Positions 1-8,855 of a stretch of 64,000 nucleotides of DNA are shown here, piece after piece (the stretch's first letter is position 1; every line of letters begins with the position of its first letter). The DNA is taken from the NCBI RefSeq assembly GCF_029318685.1, contig NZ_CP119677.1, forward strand, positions 372,001 through 436,000. The letters run 5' to 3'. A program made the position numbers and the translations under genes. The DNA is from Ruminiclostridium papyrosolvens DSM 2782. GTDB taxonomy: Bacteria > Bacillota > Clostridia > Acetivibrionales > DSM-1351. The notes beneath the pieces were generated by a model. The model was not told where the DNA came from. It saw nothing but the letters and a program-made list of their open reading frames with translations, and did no database searches.

Positions 1-1
1 C

Positions 2-631
2 AGAAAGCAGGTAAATAACCGGTTGGAGGAGGCTGTTGCTCAAGTAGAGTCAACACTTACATATCCTTGCTTTGTGAAACCGGCAAATGCCGGTTCGTCT
101 GTTGGTGTGAACAAAGCTTCTGATAGAGAAAGTCTTGAAAAGGCTCTGATTATTGCAGCTAAAAATGACAGAAGAATTCTTGTAGAAGAATTTATTGATG
201 GCAGGGAAATCGAGTGTGCCGTACTGGGTAATGACGAGCCTGTTGCTTCAACTGTGGGAGAGGTAGTACCTTGTAATGAATTCTATGATTATGAGGCAAA
301 ATATCAGGTAGGAGACAGCTCTAAAGTAGTGATTCCTGCGGAAAATCTGTCAACGGAAACAGTAGAGAAAATCAGAGAGTATGCCGTAAGAGCCTTCAAA
401 TGCCTTGATTGTGCCGGATTATCCAGAGTGGACTTCTTTGTTCATAAGGACACGGGAGCAATTTACATAAACGAAATTAATACCCTACCGGGTTTTACCA
501 GTATAAGCATGTACCCCAAGCTTTGGGCTGCAAGCGGTATTCCTTATTCACAGCTCATTGACAAACTGATTGAGCTGGCATTAGAGAGATTTGAGGATAC
601 AAGAAGAGAGTATACAAATACACTGGACTAA
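2..631 (+). CDS. ddl: D-alanine--D-alanine ligase, 3' part (5' end outside window)
   Basis: This is the C-terminal 209 residues of an ATP-grasp ligase that joins two D-alanines for peptidoglycan precursor synthesis in the cytoplasm. The frame is open from base 2, so the start lies before the window; a Leu codon at base 23 is only an internal residue. Visible ATP-grasp features are the lysine in PCFVKPANAGSSVGV near the start of the fragment, the glutamate-rich strand LVEEFIDGREIECAVLG, and the metal-binding end with RVDFF and NEINTLPGFTSIS. The last motif is diagnostic of Ddl rather than other ATP-grasp enzymes. The gene ends 70 bases before the next start with no terminator visible between, so it may be co-transcribed with the DUF1934 gene and argS. 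The ligase identity is firm; the A/B subtype cannot be assigned. Confidence 0.93.
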   Translation, partial: RKQVNNRLEEAVAQVESTLTYPCFVKPANAGSSVGVNKASDRESLEKALIIAAKNDRRILVEEFIDGREIECAVLGNDEPVASTVGEVVPCNEFYDYEAKYQVGDSSKVVIPAENLSTETVEKIREYAVRAFKCLDCAGLSRVDFFVHKDTGAIYINEINTLPGFTSISMYPKLWAASGIPYSQLIDKLIELALERFEDTRREYTNTLD

Positions 632-701
632 AAAAATGTTGAAAAATTTACCGCAAATGTATATTATATTGAAAGTACAAAGGTTTCGAGGAGGAGACTT
701 A

Positions 702-1169
702 ATGAGTAAAGATGTGATAATAAATGTAAAGGGTATTCAGACAGGCGACGATAATGACCCAAACACCCTTGAACTTATCACAGAAGGTAAGTACTATCAG
801 AAGGGCGGTAATTATTACATTACCTACAAGGAAAGTGAAGTAACCGGTATGGAAGGGACTACCACCACCTTGAAGGTGGGTGAGGGTATTGTTACCCTGA
901 TGAGGTTTGGAAAGGTTAATTCACAGTTTGTTTTTCAGAAAGGCCAGAAGCATGTTTCAAGCTATAATACGGAGTACGGGAGTTTTACAATAGGGGTTTA
1001 CGCAAATAATGTAGATATAAACATAAATGAAACAGGCGGAGAAATAAGAATAGGTTATCAGATTGAAATAGACAACCAAGGTTCAGGAAGAAATGATTTT
1101 TATATGTTAATCAGGGAGGCAGGAACTGCAAATGAAAAATATAAACTCGGAAATACGCCAGCAAATTAA
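702..1169 (+). CDS. DUF1934 (YwiB-like) small beta-barrel protein
   Basis: A 155-residue protein of the DUF1934 family, for which no biochemical function is established to my knowledge. The frame is open further upstream, but the ATG at 702 is preceded by AGGAGG at 689-694 and gives the family N-terminus MSKDVIINVKGIQ, so I choose it. The sequence is beta-rich, with repeated strands such as YYITYKESEVTGMEGTTTTLKV and GEIRIGYQIEI, consistent with a lipocalin-like barrel; there is no signal peptide or membrane segment. Its last 38 bases overlap argS in another frame. Bacillus subtilis carries the same ywiB-argS order, so the pairing is conserved across Firmicutes and suggests translational coupling or a linked role. 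Confidence 0.82.
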   Translation: MSKDVIINVKGIQTGDDNDPNTLELITEGKYYQKGGNYYITYKESEVTGMEGTTTTLKVGEGIVTLMRFGKVNSQFVFQKGQKHVSSYNTEYGSFTIGVYANNVDININETGGEIRIGYQIEIDNQGSGRNDFYMLIREAGTANEKYKLGNTPAN

Positions 1170-2826
1170 GGATGCGGTCATCAATTCAATAAACAAATCA
1201 GTTGAGACAGGCGAACTTCCTTCACTGGAAATAACTGATATAACAATTGAAATACCAAGAGAAAAGGGCCACGGCGATTTTTCTACAAATGTGGCAATGC
1301 AAATAACCAAAACAGCTAAAAAGGCACCAAGGCAAATAGCTGATACAATAATAAAAAATATAATTACCGATGGCACATATATAAAGAAAGTTGACTGTGC
1401 AGGCCCTGGCTTTATCAACTTTACACTGGACAACAGTTACCTTTATGAAACCATCAGTATAATAGAGCAGGAAAAGGAAAATTACGGCCGTATTGATATA
1501 GGAAACGGTAAAAAAGTCATGGTTGAGTTTGTAAGTGCAAACCCAACAGGGCCACTCCATATGGGAAATGCCAGAGGAGGAGCACTTGGAGACTGTATAG
1601 CAAGCGTTTTAGACGCTGCAGGTTATAATGTTACAAGAGAATTTTTAATAAATGACGCCGGAAACCAGATAGAAAAATTCGGTACTTCCCTTGAAGCAAG
1701 GTATATTCAGCTAATAAAAGGTGAGGATGCCATAGAGTTTCCGGAGGACGGATATCATGGTGAAGACATCGCAGAACATATGAGGGATTTTATCGCAATA
1801 CATGGTGACAAATACATTAATACCGATTCCGAAGAGAGAAAGAAAATATTCGTAGACTTTGCGCTCCCAAGAAATATAGCAAGGATAAAGGAAGGCTTGG
1901 AAAGCTACGGAATACACTTTGATGTGTGGTTTTCAGAACAGACACTTCACAAAAGCGGTGAGGTAGCAGAAACAATACAGCTCCTAAAGGACAGGGATTG
2001 TACCGTAGAAAAGGAGGGAGCTCTTTGGCTCAAAGGTTCAGTTATAGGCAGTGAAAAGGACGAGGTTCTGGTAAGAAATAACGGCATTCCAACTTATTTT
2101 GCAGCAGATATTGCATATCATAGAAACAAGTTTGAAAAGAGAGGGTTTGAGTGGGTAATAAATCTCTGGGGGGCTGACCACCATGGTCATGTAGCCAGGA
2201 TGAAAGCGGCTATGGCTGCAATTGGAGTTGACCCGGACAGACTTGATGTAGTACTCTTCCAGTTGGTAAGACTTTATAGAAATGGTGAGATAGCAAGGAT
2301 GTCCAAAAGAACGGGCAAGTCAATATCTCTAATGGACTTGGTTGAAGAGGTAGGAAGAGACGGAGTAAGATTTTTCTTTAACACAAAAGCTTCAGGCAGC
2401 CATTTGGATTTTGACCTTGATTTGGCTGTCAAGGAGTCCAACGAAAACCCTGTTTTCTATGTGCAGTATGCACATGCCAGAATTTGCAGTATGTTCAAGC
2501 TTCTTGAAAGTGAAGGCATCAGGCTTCCTGCTGCAAGTGAAATAAAAGCTGAGCTACTTGACAAACTGGAGGAACTTGAGCTTATCAGAAAGCTTTCAGA
2601 ATATCCTGACGAAGTAAGGATATCAGCTGAAACCCTTGAACCAAGCAGACTTACAAGATATGTTCACGAGGTTGCTTCAACCTTCCATAGCTTCTACAAT
2701 GCATGCAGAGTAAGAGGAGAGGAAGAAGAGCTTATGAAAGCAAGGCTTGTACTAGTTAATTGTACAAGAACCGTAATAAAGAATGTTCTTGATTTGCTTA
2801 GTATAAATGCTCCTGAGAGAATGTAA
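1132..2826 (+). CDS. argS: Arginyl-tRNA synthetase
   Basis: A 564-residue class I aminoacyl-tRNA synthetase that charges tRNA-Arg. The N-terminal tRNA-contacting domain covers about residues 1-110. The HIGH-type signature is HMGN at 143-146 after FVSANPTGP. The KMSKS-type loop is MSKRTGKS starting at 390. A helical DALR anticodon-binding domain forms the last 130 residues, ending in the usual VLDLLSINAPERM. Length is normal for the family. The start ATG at 1132 follows GGGAGG at 1114-1119 and lies inside the 3' end of the DUF1934 gene, an overlap of 38 bases. An intrinsic terminator follows immediately. Confidence 0.97.
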   Translation: MKNINSEIRQQIKDAVINSINKSVETGELPSLEITDITIEIPREKGHGDFSTNVAMQITKTAKKAPRQIADTIIKNIITDGTYIKKVDCAGPGFINFTLDNSYLYETISIIEQEKENYGRIDIGNGKKVMVEFVSANPTGPLHMGNARGGALGDCIASVLDAAGYNVTREFLINDAGNQIEKFGTSLEARYIQLIKGEDAIEFPEDGYHGEDIAEHMRDFIAIHGDKYINTDSEERKKIFVDFALPRNIARIKEGLESYGIHFDVWFSEQTLHKSGEVAETIQLLKDRDCTVEKEGALWLKGSVIGSEKDEVLVRNNGIPTYFAADIAYHRNKFEKRGFEWVINLWGADHHGHVARMKAAMAAIGVDPDRLDVVLFQLVRLYRNGEIARMSKRTGKSISLMDLVEEVGRDGVRFFFNTKASGSHLDFDLDLAVKESNENPVFYVQYAHARICSMFKLLESEGIRLPAASEIKAELLDKLEELELIRKLSEYPDEVRISAETLEPSRLTRYVHEVASTFHSFYNACRVRGEEEELMKARLVLVNCTRTVIKNVLDLLSINAPERM

Positions 2827-2837
2827 CAACGATATAT

Positions 2838-2884
2838 AAAAGCCGGCCCTTCATGTTAAAAAGTGAAGTTAGCCGGCTTTTTTG
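2838..2884 (+). terminator. Intrinsic terminator of argS
   Basis: The arms AAAAGCCGGC (2838-2847) and GCCGGCTTTTTT (2872-2883) pair around a 24-base loop region that can itself fold, and a T-run follows. It lies just after the argS stop and between convergent genes. The A-run on its left side could also let it stop minus-strand transcripts from the deacetylase gene. Confidence 0.88.
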
Positions 2885-2907
2885 ATAAGTATTATTTTAC
2901 ATGTGGC

Positions 2908-3834
2908 TTACGGCAAATATGTATAAATTTTGCTGTCTGTAGGACTTAAAGCAACACCCTTTATTTTGAACAAATCACTCAGAGTGACAAAGGTATAACC
3001 CTGGCTTTGAAGCTTAGGAATTATGATATCAAGAGCTTCAGGAGTCGGATGAGGTAAAGGTTGAACATCATGCATAAGGAATATTGCTCCATCCCTTGCA
3101 CCTGCAAGTATGGCATCAGCTCTTTGCTGGGCAGTAGTTGACTGAACCCAGTCATTACAAGTTACTCCCTGAACAAATGTCAAGTCGATTGCATCAAACA
3201 TGGAGCCGCCGGTATTCAGATTTGGTGCACGGAAGAATTTAGGAGTAGTTCCTGAATATTTTATTATAGCGGCAGTAGTATCATCCACAGACTTCTTGAT
3301 AGCTGAATAGGACATTCCGCCCATACTGTCATATGCCCATGAGTGATTTCCGATTTCGGAGCCGGAGGTTATGATTCTCTTGATTACAGAAGCTGTAGAA
3401 TCATTGATTTTTTGGCCTATCATCATAAATGTAGCAGGGACATGATATTTGTCCAGTTTATCCAATACTTTTGGAGTAAGTGTTACGTCAGGGCCATCAT
3501 CAAATGTCAGGGCAACAACCTTTCCTGTTATAGGCGGATTTCCTACGGGTAGAGTAATAGCACCCAACAGAAATTTTTTAAGATTAGCATAATCAATGGC
3601 GTCCACAGTCTTATCAAAGTTAGTATCAGCTGCTGCTAAGTTAGTGATTGTACCTTTACCCAAAAGGTACGCCTTTAAAGCTGCATAATCAATTGAATCC
3701 ACGACTCCGTCGTTATTAACATCACCATACTTTATGGTATCTGCAGCTTTACTTACAGGGTTCATCACAAAAATAGAAGCTGCAACCAGGGACACAGCGA
3801 GAAGTCCCTTAAAAGCCTTTTTCAAATTAAACAT
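2908..3834 (-). CDS. Secreted dockerin-bearing polysaccharide deacetylase (CE4)
   Basis: A 308-residue secreted enzyme. Residues 1-30 form a signal peptide ending near SKAA. Residues about 35-92 are a type I dockerin with two calcium loops, DVNNDGVVDSID and DTNFDKTVDAID, each followed by an LLG helix. The CE4 (NodB) domain fills the rest: TFDDGPD near residue 111, NHSW, RAPN and FLMHD. The family removes acetyl groups from xylan, chitin or peptidoglycan. The dockerin implies docking on a cellulosome scaffoldin, so acetyl-xylan is the likeliest substrate (inference). The dockerin is N-terminal, whereas most cellulosomal enzymes carry it C-terminally. In motif 2 the usual H-S/T-x-x-H reads HSWAY, so the second metal-binding histidine is absent at that position. 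AAAGGAGG lies 10 bases before the ATG. The gene stands alone on its strand. Confidence 0.9.
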   Translation of the reverse strand: MFNLKKAFKGLLAVSLVAASIFVMNPVSKAADTIKYGDVNNDGVVDSIDYAALKAYLLGKGTITNLAAADTNFDKTVDAIDYANLKKFLLGAITLPVGNPPITGKVVALTFDDGPDVTLTPKVLDKLDKYHVPATFMMIGQKINDSTASVIKRIITSGSEIGNHSWAYDSMGGMSYSAIKKSVDDTTAAIIKYSGTTPKFFRAPNLNTGGSMFDAIDLTFVQGVTCNDWVQSTTAQQRADAILAGARDGAIFLMHDVQPLPHPTPEALDIIIPKLQSQGYTFVTLSDLFKIKGVALSPTDSKIYTYLP

Positions 3835-4077
3835 ACTTTTTGCCTCCTTTAAAATTAAAAAATGTTATGAGAAAAAAAGAACCTTTATCAATCCTCCTTT
3901 AATGTAATATTTTAAACAGTAGTTTAGACGGATTGGGGCTTTATATTAGTCTGGAATTATAATAAAAATAATATTGATAATATGATGATTATACTGTTGT
4001 ACATATTATATAATAGCCTTATAGAAAATTCTAGGCAAATAACTATTATTTGTAAAAGATATTTATAAAAGAAGCTA
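3835..4077. other. Upstream region of the deacetylase gene
   Basis: About 240 AT-rich bases with no convincing gene. On the minus strand it carries the deacetylase ribosome-binding site (3841-3850) and, about 50 bases further upstream, a second AAAGGAGG (3893-3900) followed by a TTG that opens only eight codons. Stretches such as TATAAT on the minus strand around 3983-4000 could serve as promoter elements, but I see no well-spaced pair that I would defend. Confidence 0.4.
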
Positions 4078-4117
4078 TAAAAAAATACTCCTCAGGTTTT
4101 AGCACCGGAGGAGTATT
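4078..4117 (-). terminator. Intrinsic terminator of the chemoreceptor gene
   Basis: AATACTCCTC (4084-4093) pairs perfectly with GAGGAGTATT (4108-4117), with GG/CC extending the stem inside. On the minus strand the hairpin is followed by a run of seven T. It lies 22 bases after the chemoreceptor stop codon. Confidence 0.88.
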
Positions 4118-4138
4118 AATATGTCAGGTAAGCTTTAT

Positions 4139-5833
4139 TTAAATTTTAAATCCTGCAACATATTTCCTGAGACTTTCAGATGACTTCTTTGAAATTTCAG
4201 AAAGCTTGACTACTTCAGAACCCTTGAACAGCATATCAGAAGTTCTAGAGGCAATGTTAGTAGTTCCTTCTGCACTTTCGTTAGCAGAGATTGTTACTTC
4301 ATTAATAGCTTTTAACATATTTCCGATTGAAACCAGAAGTTCCTGAGAGGTGGAAGTGAAATCCATAACCAGATTGTCAATACGTTCTGCATCATTACTG
4401 TACTGCTCACTTGACGCAGTCTGGCTTGTATAGTCCGGAATGACGGTGCTTTCTATAAACGCAAGAATGTTTTTGGAACTGTGTACCAAATCTTCAACGG
4501 ATGAAAACACTTCCTTGGTTACACCCTGTATTTCACTGACTGCTATTTTTGAATCTTCAGCAAGCTTTCTTATCTCATCGGCAACTACAGCAAAACCTCT
4601 GCCGGACTCACCTGCACGGGAGGCTTCAATGGCAGCATTTAAAGATAGTAAGTTGGTTTGAGTGGTTATCTGCATGATGGACTCTGAAAGCACTCTTATC
4701 TTTTCTATGGACTTTGCATGTTCAATAGCGGTTGTCAGCTCATTATTTGCTGATTCATATATACTATATGCATGGTCTTTTGACTTTTTGGCGGAAACCA
4801 TGAGTATATCCGCACGTTTACTTATATCTTGAGCTGCAAAGGAAGTCTGCTGAGCCTTAGTTGCGATATTTTCCACGGCAGATTCTATATCTGAAGAGGT
4901 TGCATTCATTTCTTCCATAGCGGCGGCGGTTTCTTCCATGCCTGCTGACAGTTCCTCCGTGGTTGCTGAAATCTCTTCTATAGATGAATTTAAATCAGTT
5001 ATACTTGCAATGGAGGTTCTAACGGAATCGTCTATTTTTCCTGACTCGCAAATAATAGTTTTAATAATTCCTGTTACAGAATTATGCAATGCATTTGCCG
5101 ACTTTGCCATATGACCTATTTCGCTTGGAATTTTGAGAATTTTCTCGGGTAATGACACGCTGAAATCACCTTCTGAAAACTTATTCAGGCAATATTCAAT
5201 TTGTCTGATAACTTTGGACATACTGTTTCCGATAAGATAAGATAAAGCAGCTCCCAGAAGAAGTATGATAAATACAATCAAAGCTATTTGGATAAGAATA
5301 TCTCTTATTTGAGCGTCCACGACGGATTTGTCAATTCCTGTAAACCACATACCGATGATTTTACCGCTGCCGTCTTTTAAAGGTGTATAGTATGTAAAGG
5401 CATTTTTTCCTGCAACCAAGGCGACGCCGTTATATTCAATGCCTTTTGTCAGAACCTTTTCTATAACCTCCTTTGAGGCTTTAGTGCCGATAGCTCTTTT
5501 TCCATTTTCCTGTAATACATTTGTAGATACCCTTGTGTCATTTTTGAAAATTGTTGCCAGATTCCCGGTACTATTTTTAATGCTATCCACAAAATGTGTA
5601 TCGTCATTGATAACATGGTTGCCTTTTAATAACGAATCTCCGGCTATTTTCCAGTCTCCCGGGTATTTCTCATCAAGAAATGAGAGAGCTAAATTTGCAC
5701 TGGATTTTATATTATACTCATATTGGTCTTTAACCAATTTGGAAACCATAAAATTCATAAGTACGAATATAGCAAGAGCAAATACCAGAAGTACTGATGA
5801 GAAAGATAAAACGAGTTTAGTTTTTATTTTCAT
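4139..5833 (-). CDS. Methyl-accepting chemotaxis protein with extracellular Cache domain
   Basis: A 564-residue transmembrane chemoreceptor. Transmembrane helix 1 is about residues 8-29. An extracellular single-Cache sensor spans about 30-178, with [29 protein letters not shown] and TGIDKSVVD typical of the sCache_3 type. Helix 2 is about 180-205, a HAMP linker follows, and the cytoplasmic MA domain contains the hairpin tip [17 protein letters not shown] followed by [15 protein letters not shown], which binds CheA/CheW. There is no C-terminal CheR-docking pentapeptide. The ligand is unknown; sCache_3 domains often sense small organic acids. AAAGGAGA lies just before the ATG. It diverges from the SLH operon; a sigma-28-like -10 (ACCGATAT) lies about 120 bases upstream. 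Confidence 0.93.
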   Translation of the reverse strand: MKIKTKLVLSFSSVLLVFALAIFVLMNFMVSKLVKDQYEYNIKSSANLALSFLDEKYPGDWKIAGDSLLKGNHVINDDTHFVDSIKNSTGNLATIFKNDTRVSTNVLQENGKRAIGTKASKEVIEKVLTKGIEYNGVALVAGKNAFTYYTPLKDGSGKIIGMWFTGIDKSVVDAQIRDILIQIALIVFIILLLGAALSYLIGNSMSKVIRQIEYCLNKFSEGDFSVSLPEKILKIPSEIGHMAKSANALHNSVTGIIKTIICESGKIDDSVRTSIASITDLNSSIEEISATTEELSAGMEETAAAMEEMNATSSDIESAVENIATKAQQTSFAAQDISKRADILMVSAKKSKDHAYSIYESANNELTTAIEHAKSIEKIRVLSESIMQITTQTNLLSLNAAIEASRAGESGRGFAVVADEIRKLAEDSKIAVSEIQGVTKEVFSSVEDLVHSSKNILAFIESTVIPDYTSQTASSEQYSNDAERIDNLVMDFTSTSQELLVSIGNMLKAINEVTISANESAEGTTNIASRTSDMLFKGSEVVKLSEISKKSSESLRKYVAGFKI

Positions 5834-5951
5834 TGTACTGTCTCCTTTACTGATTTGGGGTTAGAATGCATTTTTATAAAAAAAGTTTCTACCCTATCAT
5901 AGGCTAAATTTTACCACAAATAAAGCACGTCAAACATAGTTTTATATATTT

Positions 5952-5979
5952 ATATCGGTACCATAAATATAGTACTATA
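5952..5979 (-). promoter_or_regulatory. Possible sigma-28-like promoter of the chemoreceptor gene
   Basis: On the minus strand ACCGATAT (5952-5959) matches seven of eight positions of the flagellar sigma -10 GCCGATAT. The -35 is weak: TATA at a 16-base spacing against consensus TAAA. The downstream gene is a chemoreceptor, a normal member of this regulon, which supports the reading. Confidence 0.3.
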
Positions 5980-6029
5980 GTGCTATTTTTTACATATTCT
6001 GTTAGATTATAGTTGTAATAAAACTTTAA

Positions 6030-6056
6030 TAAAAAAATATGGTAAAAACCCGATAT
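6030..6056 (+). promoter_or_regulatory. Sigma-28 (SigD/FliA)-like promoter of the SLH operon
   Basis: TAAA (6030-6033), a 15-base spacer and CCCGATAT (6049-6056) match 11 of 12 positions of the SigD consensus TAAA-N15-GCCGATAT. A TATAAT overlaps at 6054-6059, so a sigma-A -10 without a clear -35 is the alternative. The first gene starts 47 bases downstream. Confidence 0.42.
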
Positions 6057-6103
6057 AATTAATATGAATAATATAACTTACTTGGAAAACAGGAGTCGGA
6101 AAA

Positions 6104-8827
6104 ATGAATATATTCAAGCTAAAAAATAAAAAGGGAGAAAAACTTATTGCAAGGGCAGCTGCAACAATACTGAGTATTACTCTTATTGCTCAGACCTTTG
6201 TTGTAAGTGCTGCAAATGAGAAGGTTATAAATTCTTTTAATGCAGTTTCAACGGGACAAGCCGTTATAAATAATCTCAAATATAGCGATATAGTCGGTCT
6301 TGACAATAATACAAAGAATTCAATATTTCAGAACGGAGCATTGGGAATTTACATAACACCCGGAAGTAAAAAGTTTAACCCCAAGGGTTATATTTCAAAA
6401 GAAACAGCTCTTTATTTAATATATACTGCTGCAAACAAAGTCCGTGAGATAGATGAACAGGGACAGGCCCTTAACAGCGGAAGAACCGTAAAGAAAACCA
6501 ATCCTCAGGAGGTACTTTTTGACGGAAGCTTGCAATTGGCGTCAAATGACGGACTTATTTCAGAGGCAGAGCTGGCTGATGCAATGCAGGCAAACCAGAA
6601 TACTTTGGGCGCATCAGATTTTAAAAGAGGTGCACCGGTGCAAAGACAAGAGTTTGCCACTTGGATTGCAAAGGCATTAATGATACCACCGGAACCACAG
6701 CAACAGGAGCTTTTAAATAACTTTTCAGATTGGAAAAGCTGCAAGCCTGCAAACCTACCTTATCTGGAAGCTGTGTTACGGTCAAAAATCATGAGCGGAA
6801 ACGGTTCAGGCAAATTTCTTCCCGCAGGAGGGATTACGCGGCAGCAGGCTGCAGCAATCCTCAAAAATGCAGAAGACATTATATTACCCCTAAGACGACT
6901 TGAACAAAGAAACGCAACTGTAGAAGGCATTCAACAGGGAAAGGATAATTCCAACGGAAGTACCATCGCCTACACTACAATAACTCTAAGAAATTCAGAC
7001 GGACTTCTTGATGAAATCACCATATCAAAAAGTAACAGAAAGCCCGTTTCAAATACAAATGAATTAACAGGCGCTGCCGCTGCTGCATACAACTCTGAAC
7101 TCCCTGTATATAAAGACGGGAAGATAACAGCTTCTGGCGATTTGAAGTCAGGAGACCGTATACAGTACATAGCAGGCACGGAGGACAAGCTAGTCAGGTA
7201 CGTCCGTGTTCTCGCAAAGAATGAAGTGGCTCCCGAAGAAGTTGAAAAAGGCTTATATGCCGGAATAGTTGAGGAAAACAATCCTCAGCTGGGATTTATT
7301 ACTTTGTACAATGAAGATGGTACGGGAAAAACTCCTCTGGCACTTTCCAAACTTAAAACATATAACTATGCAGACCCGAATGATATCAAGGTATTTAAGA
7401 ATCATGAAGAAGCTGAACTTGATGATATTGAAGCAGGAGATACAGTCTTTATAAGGATGGATTCAAGCAATCTGGTTACCTCCGTAAGCGGTGTTGCAAA
7501 TTATACAGTAAGATACGGAAAGGTAATTAATAAAAAGCTCAGCTCCATAATAGTAGAATTTGAAAAGAAGCAGCAGAAGGCCTATAGTATTGACCATGCA
7601 AATGTAATAAAGGACGGAAAGCTTGTAAAATACAGTCAGCTTAAAGACGGAGATACTGTAAAACTCCTTATAAACGAAGCACCTAATATGACAGTGTTAA
7701 AGGAAATTATGGTAGAAGGCGGCGATAAGCTCGTAGCAAATGTGTATAAGGGAAACTTTGATAATTACAACAGCATATCAAATACAATATACCTGAATGA
7801 CCCGTGGACTTTCAGAAATGGTAAGTGGGTAAAGGATACTAACGGTTCAAAAGTAGTAGAGCTTGGAAACAGTTTCACGGCTTATTTTGACGGACAAAAA
7901 AAATCCCTGAAGGAGCTTACACGATTAAAAGACAACACCGTTTATATTGCAAGTGAGAAAGATTACGGAAATAATGAACTGGCTGTTATAGCTTCCTTTA
8001 CAGACAGCACTGACAAGGAAGTTCCTTATGATGACAAGGTTTACTTAACCGGAACCAATAAATTTGTACTCGAAAAGAATTTTGTAAACGTTACATATAA
8101 CCCTGGTACAATTGTTGTTAAAGACGGTAGGCTTGTTCAGGGAAACAGTGTGTCAACTGATGATTATGCCTATGTTCTGGCTAACAGAAACAATTCCGGA
8201 AATAACAATACTTTAGTGGCCGGCGTGGTTTCAATAGAACAGAGGACGGGAACGGAAGCAGTTCAGCTGTACAGGGGCAGAATCAGCAATATAGACGAAT
8301 ACAAGACTGTGACGTTGGAATCCTTTTCAAAACTTAACGGTACAAACTGGGATTATGCAAATACGCCAATGACCTTTAACTTGTCCTCCAATACACGTAT
8401 TACGGATACTGACGGAATAGTAGGACAAGGAAACTTTACTGCTGAAAATATCCCAAATACCTTTAAGGGCAGGACGGTTTACATACTCAGTGACGGAACG
8501 GATGCTGTAGAAATAAGTACTGCACCATTCGGCAACTTTAATATACAAGGTACAGTGAACAGTACTGCAGGAGGAACTTTTGCAGAAGACGGTTCCGTAG
8601 TACAGGAGCCGCAATCAATCCTTTTGAAAAATTGCAGATATTACAATGCTTCAGCACACCTCTGGGTGGCTATGGGAGACAGTAACTTTAACATACTCAA
8701 AAATTCACTAATCCTCAGAAACAACAAAAAGATTAATGCTTCTGACCTTAAAAAGGGAGATTCATTGAGGATACTTAAAAAGGATAATGCAGTTACAGGA
8801 GATGCTTACATTATTATAGTTGAATAA
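6104..8827 (+). CDS. Large secreted SLH-domain protein
   Basis: A 907-residue exported protein. The N-terminus is basic, followed by a hydrophobic stretch and a probable signal cleavage near VVSAANE at residues 35-40. SLH-type sequence follows: a divergent copy around 55-115 (KFNPKGYISKETALYLIY) and clearer ones around 165-260, including FLPAGGITRQQAAAIL. SLH repeats bind secondary cell-wall polymer, so the protein is probably wall-anchored through its N-terminus. The remaining 640 residues are beta-strand rich with many lysine-glycine-aspartate turns (DLKSGDRIQYIAG, SQLKDGDTVKLLI, DLKKGDSLRIL) that look like repeated small beta-barrels; I recognise no catalytic domain. AGGAGT lies about 9 bases before the ATG. 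The next gene starts 28 bases downstream, so they are very probably co-transcribed. A structural surface role is inference. Confidence 0.85.
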   Translation: MNIFKLKNKKGEKLIARAAATILSITLIAQTFVVSAANEKVINSFNAVSTGQAVINNLKYSDIVGLDNNTKNSIFQNGALGIYITPGSKKFNPKGYISKETALYLIYTAANKVREIDEQGQALNSGRTVKKTNPQEVLFDGSLQLASNDGLISEAELADAMQANQNTLGASDFKRGAPVQRQEFATWIAKALMIPPEPQQQELLNNFSDWKSCKPANLPYLEAVLRSKIMSGNGSGKFLPAGGITRQQAAAILKNAEDIILPLRRLEQRNATVEGIQQGKDNSNGSTIAYTTITLRNSDGLLDEITISKSNRKPVSNTNELTGAAAAAYNSELPVYKDGKITASGDLKSGDRIQYIAGTEDKLVRYVRVLAKNEVAPEEVEKGLYAGIVEENNPQLGFITLYNEDGTGKTPLALSKLKTYNYADPNDIKVFKNHEEAELDDIEAGDTVFIRMDSSNLVTSVSGVANYTVRYGKVINKKLSSIIVEFEKKQQKAYSIDHANVIKDGKLVKYSQLKDGDTVKLLINEAPNMTVLKEIMVEGGDKLVANVYKGNFDNYNSISNTIYLNDPWTFRNGKWVKDTNGSKVVELGNSFTAYFDGQKKSLKELTRLKDNTVYIASEKDYGNNELAVIASFTDSTDKEVPYDDKVYLTGTNKFVLEKNFVNVTYNPGTIVVKDGRLVQGNSVSTDDYAYVLANRNNSGNNNTLVAGVVSIEQRTGTEAVQLYRGRISNIDEYKTVTLESFSKLNGTNWDYANTPMTFNLSSNTRITDTDGIVGQGNFTAENIPNTFKGRTVYILSDGTDAVEISTAPFGNFNIQGTVNSTAGGTFAEDGSVVQEPQSILLKNCRYYNASAHLWVAMGDSNFNILKNSLILRNNKKINASDLKKGDSLRILKKDNAVTGDAYIIIVE

Positions 8828-8855
8828 CAGGAATAGAGAGTGGAGGGTACATAAA

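Noticed and set aside
3865-3891. Eight-codon TTG ORF on the minus strand with a strong AAAGGAGG in the deacetylase leader
   Set aside because: Too short and compositionally trivial (MIKVLFFS); the ribosome-binding-like purine run may be chance in AT-rich DNA, and nothing supports a regulatory role.
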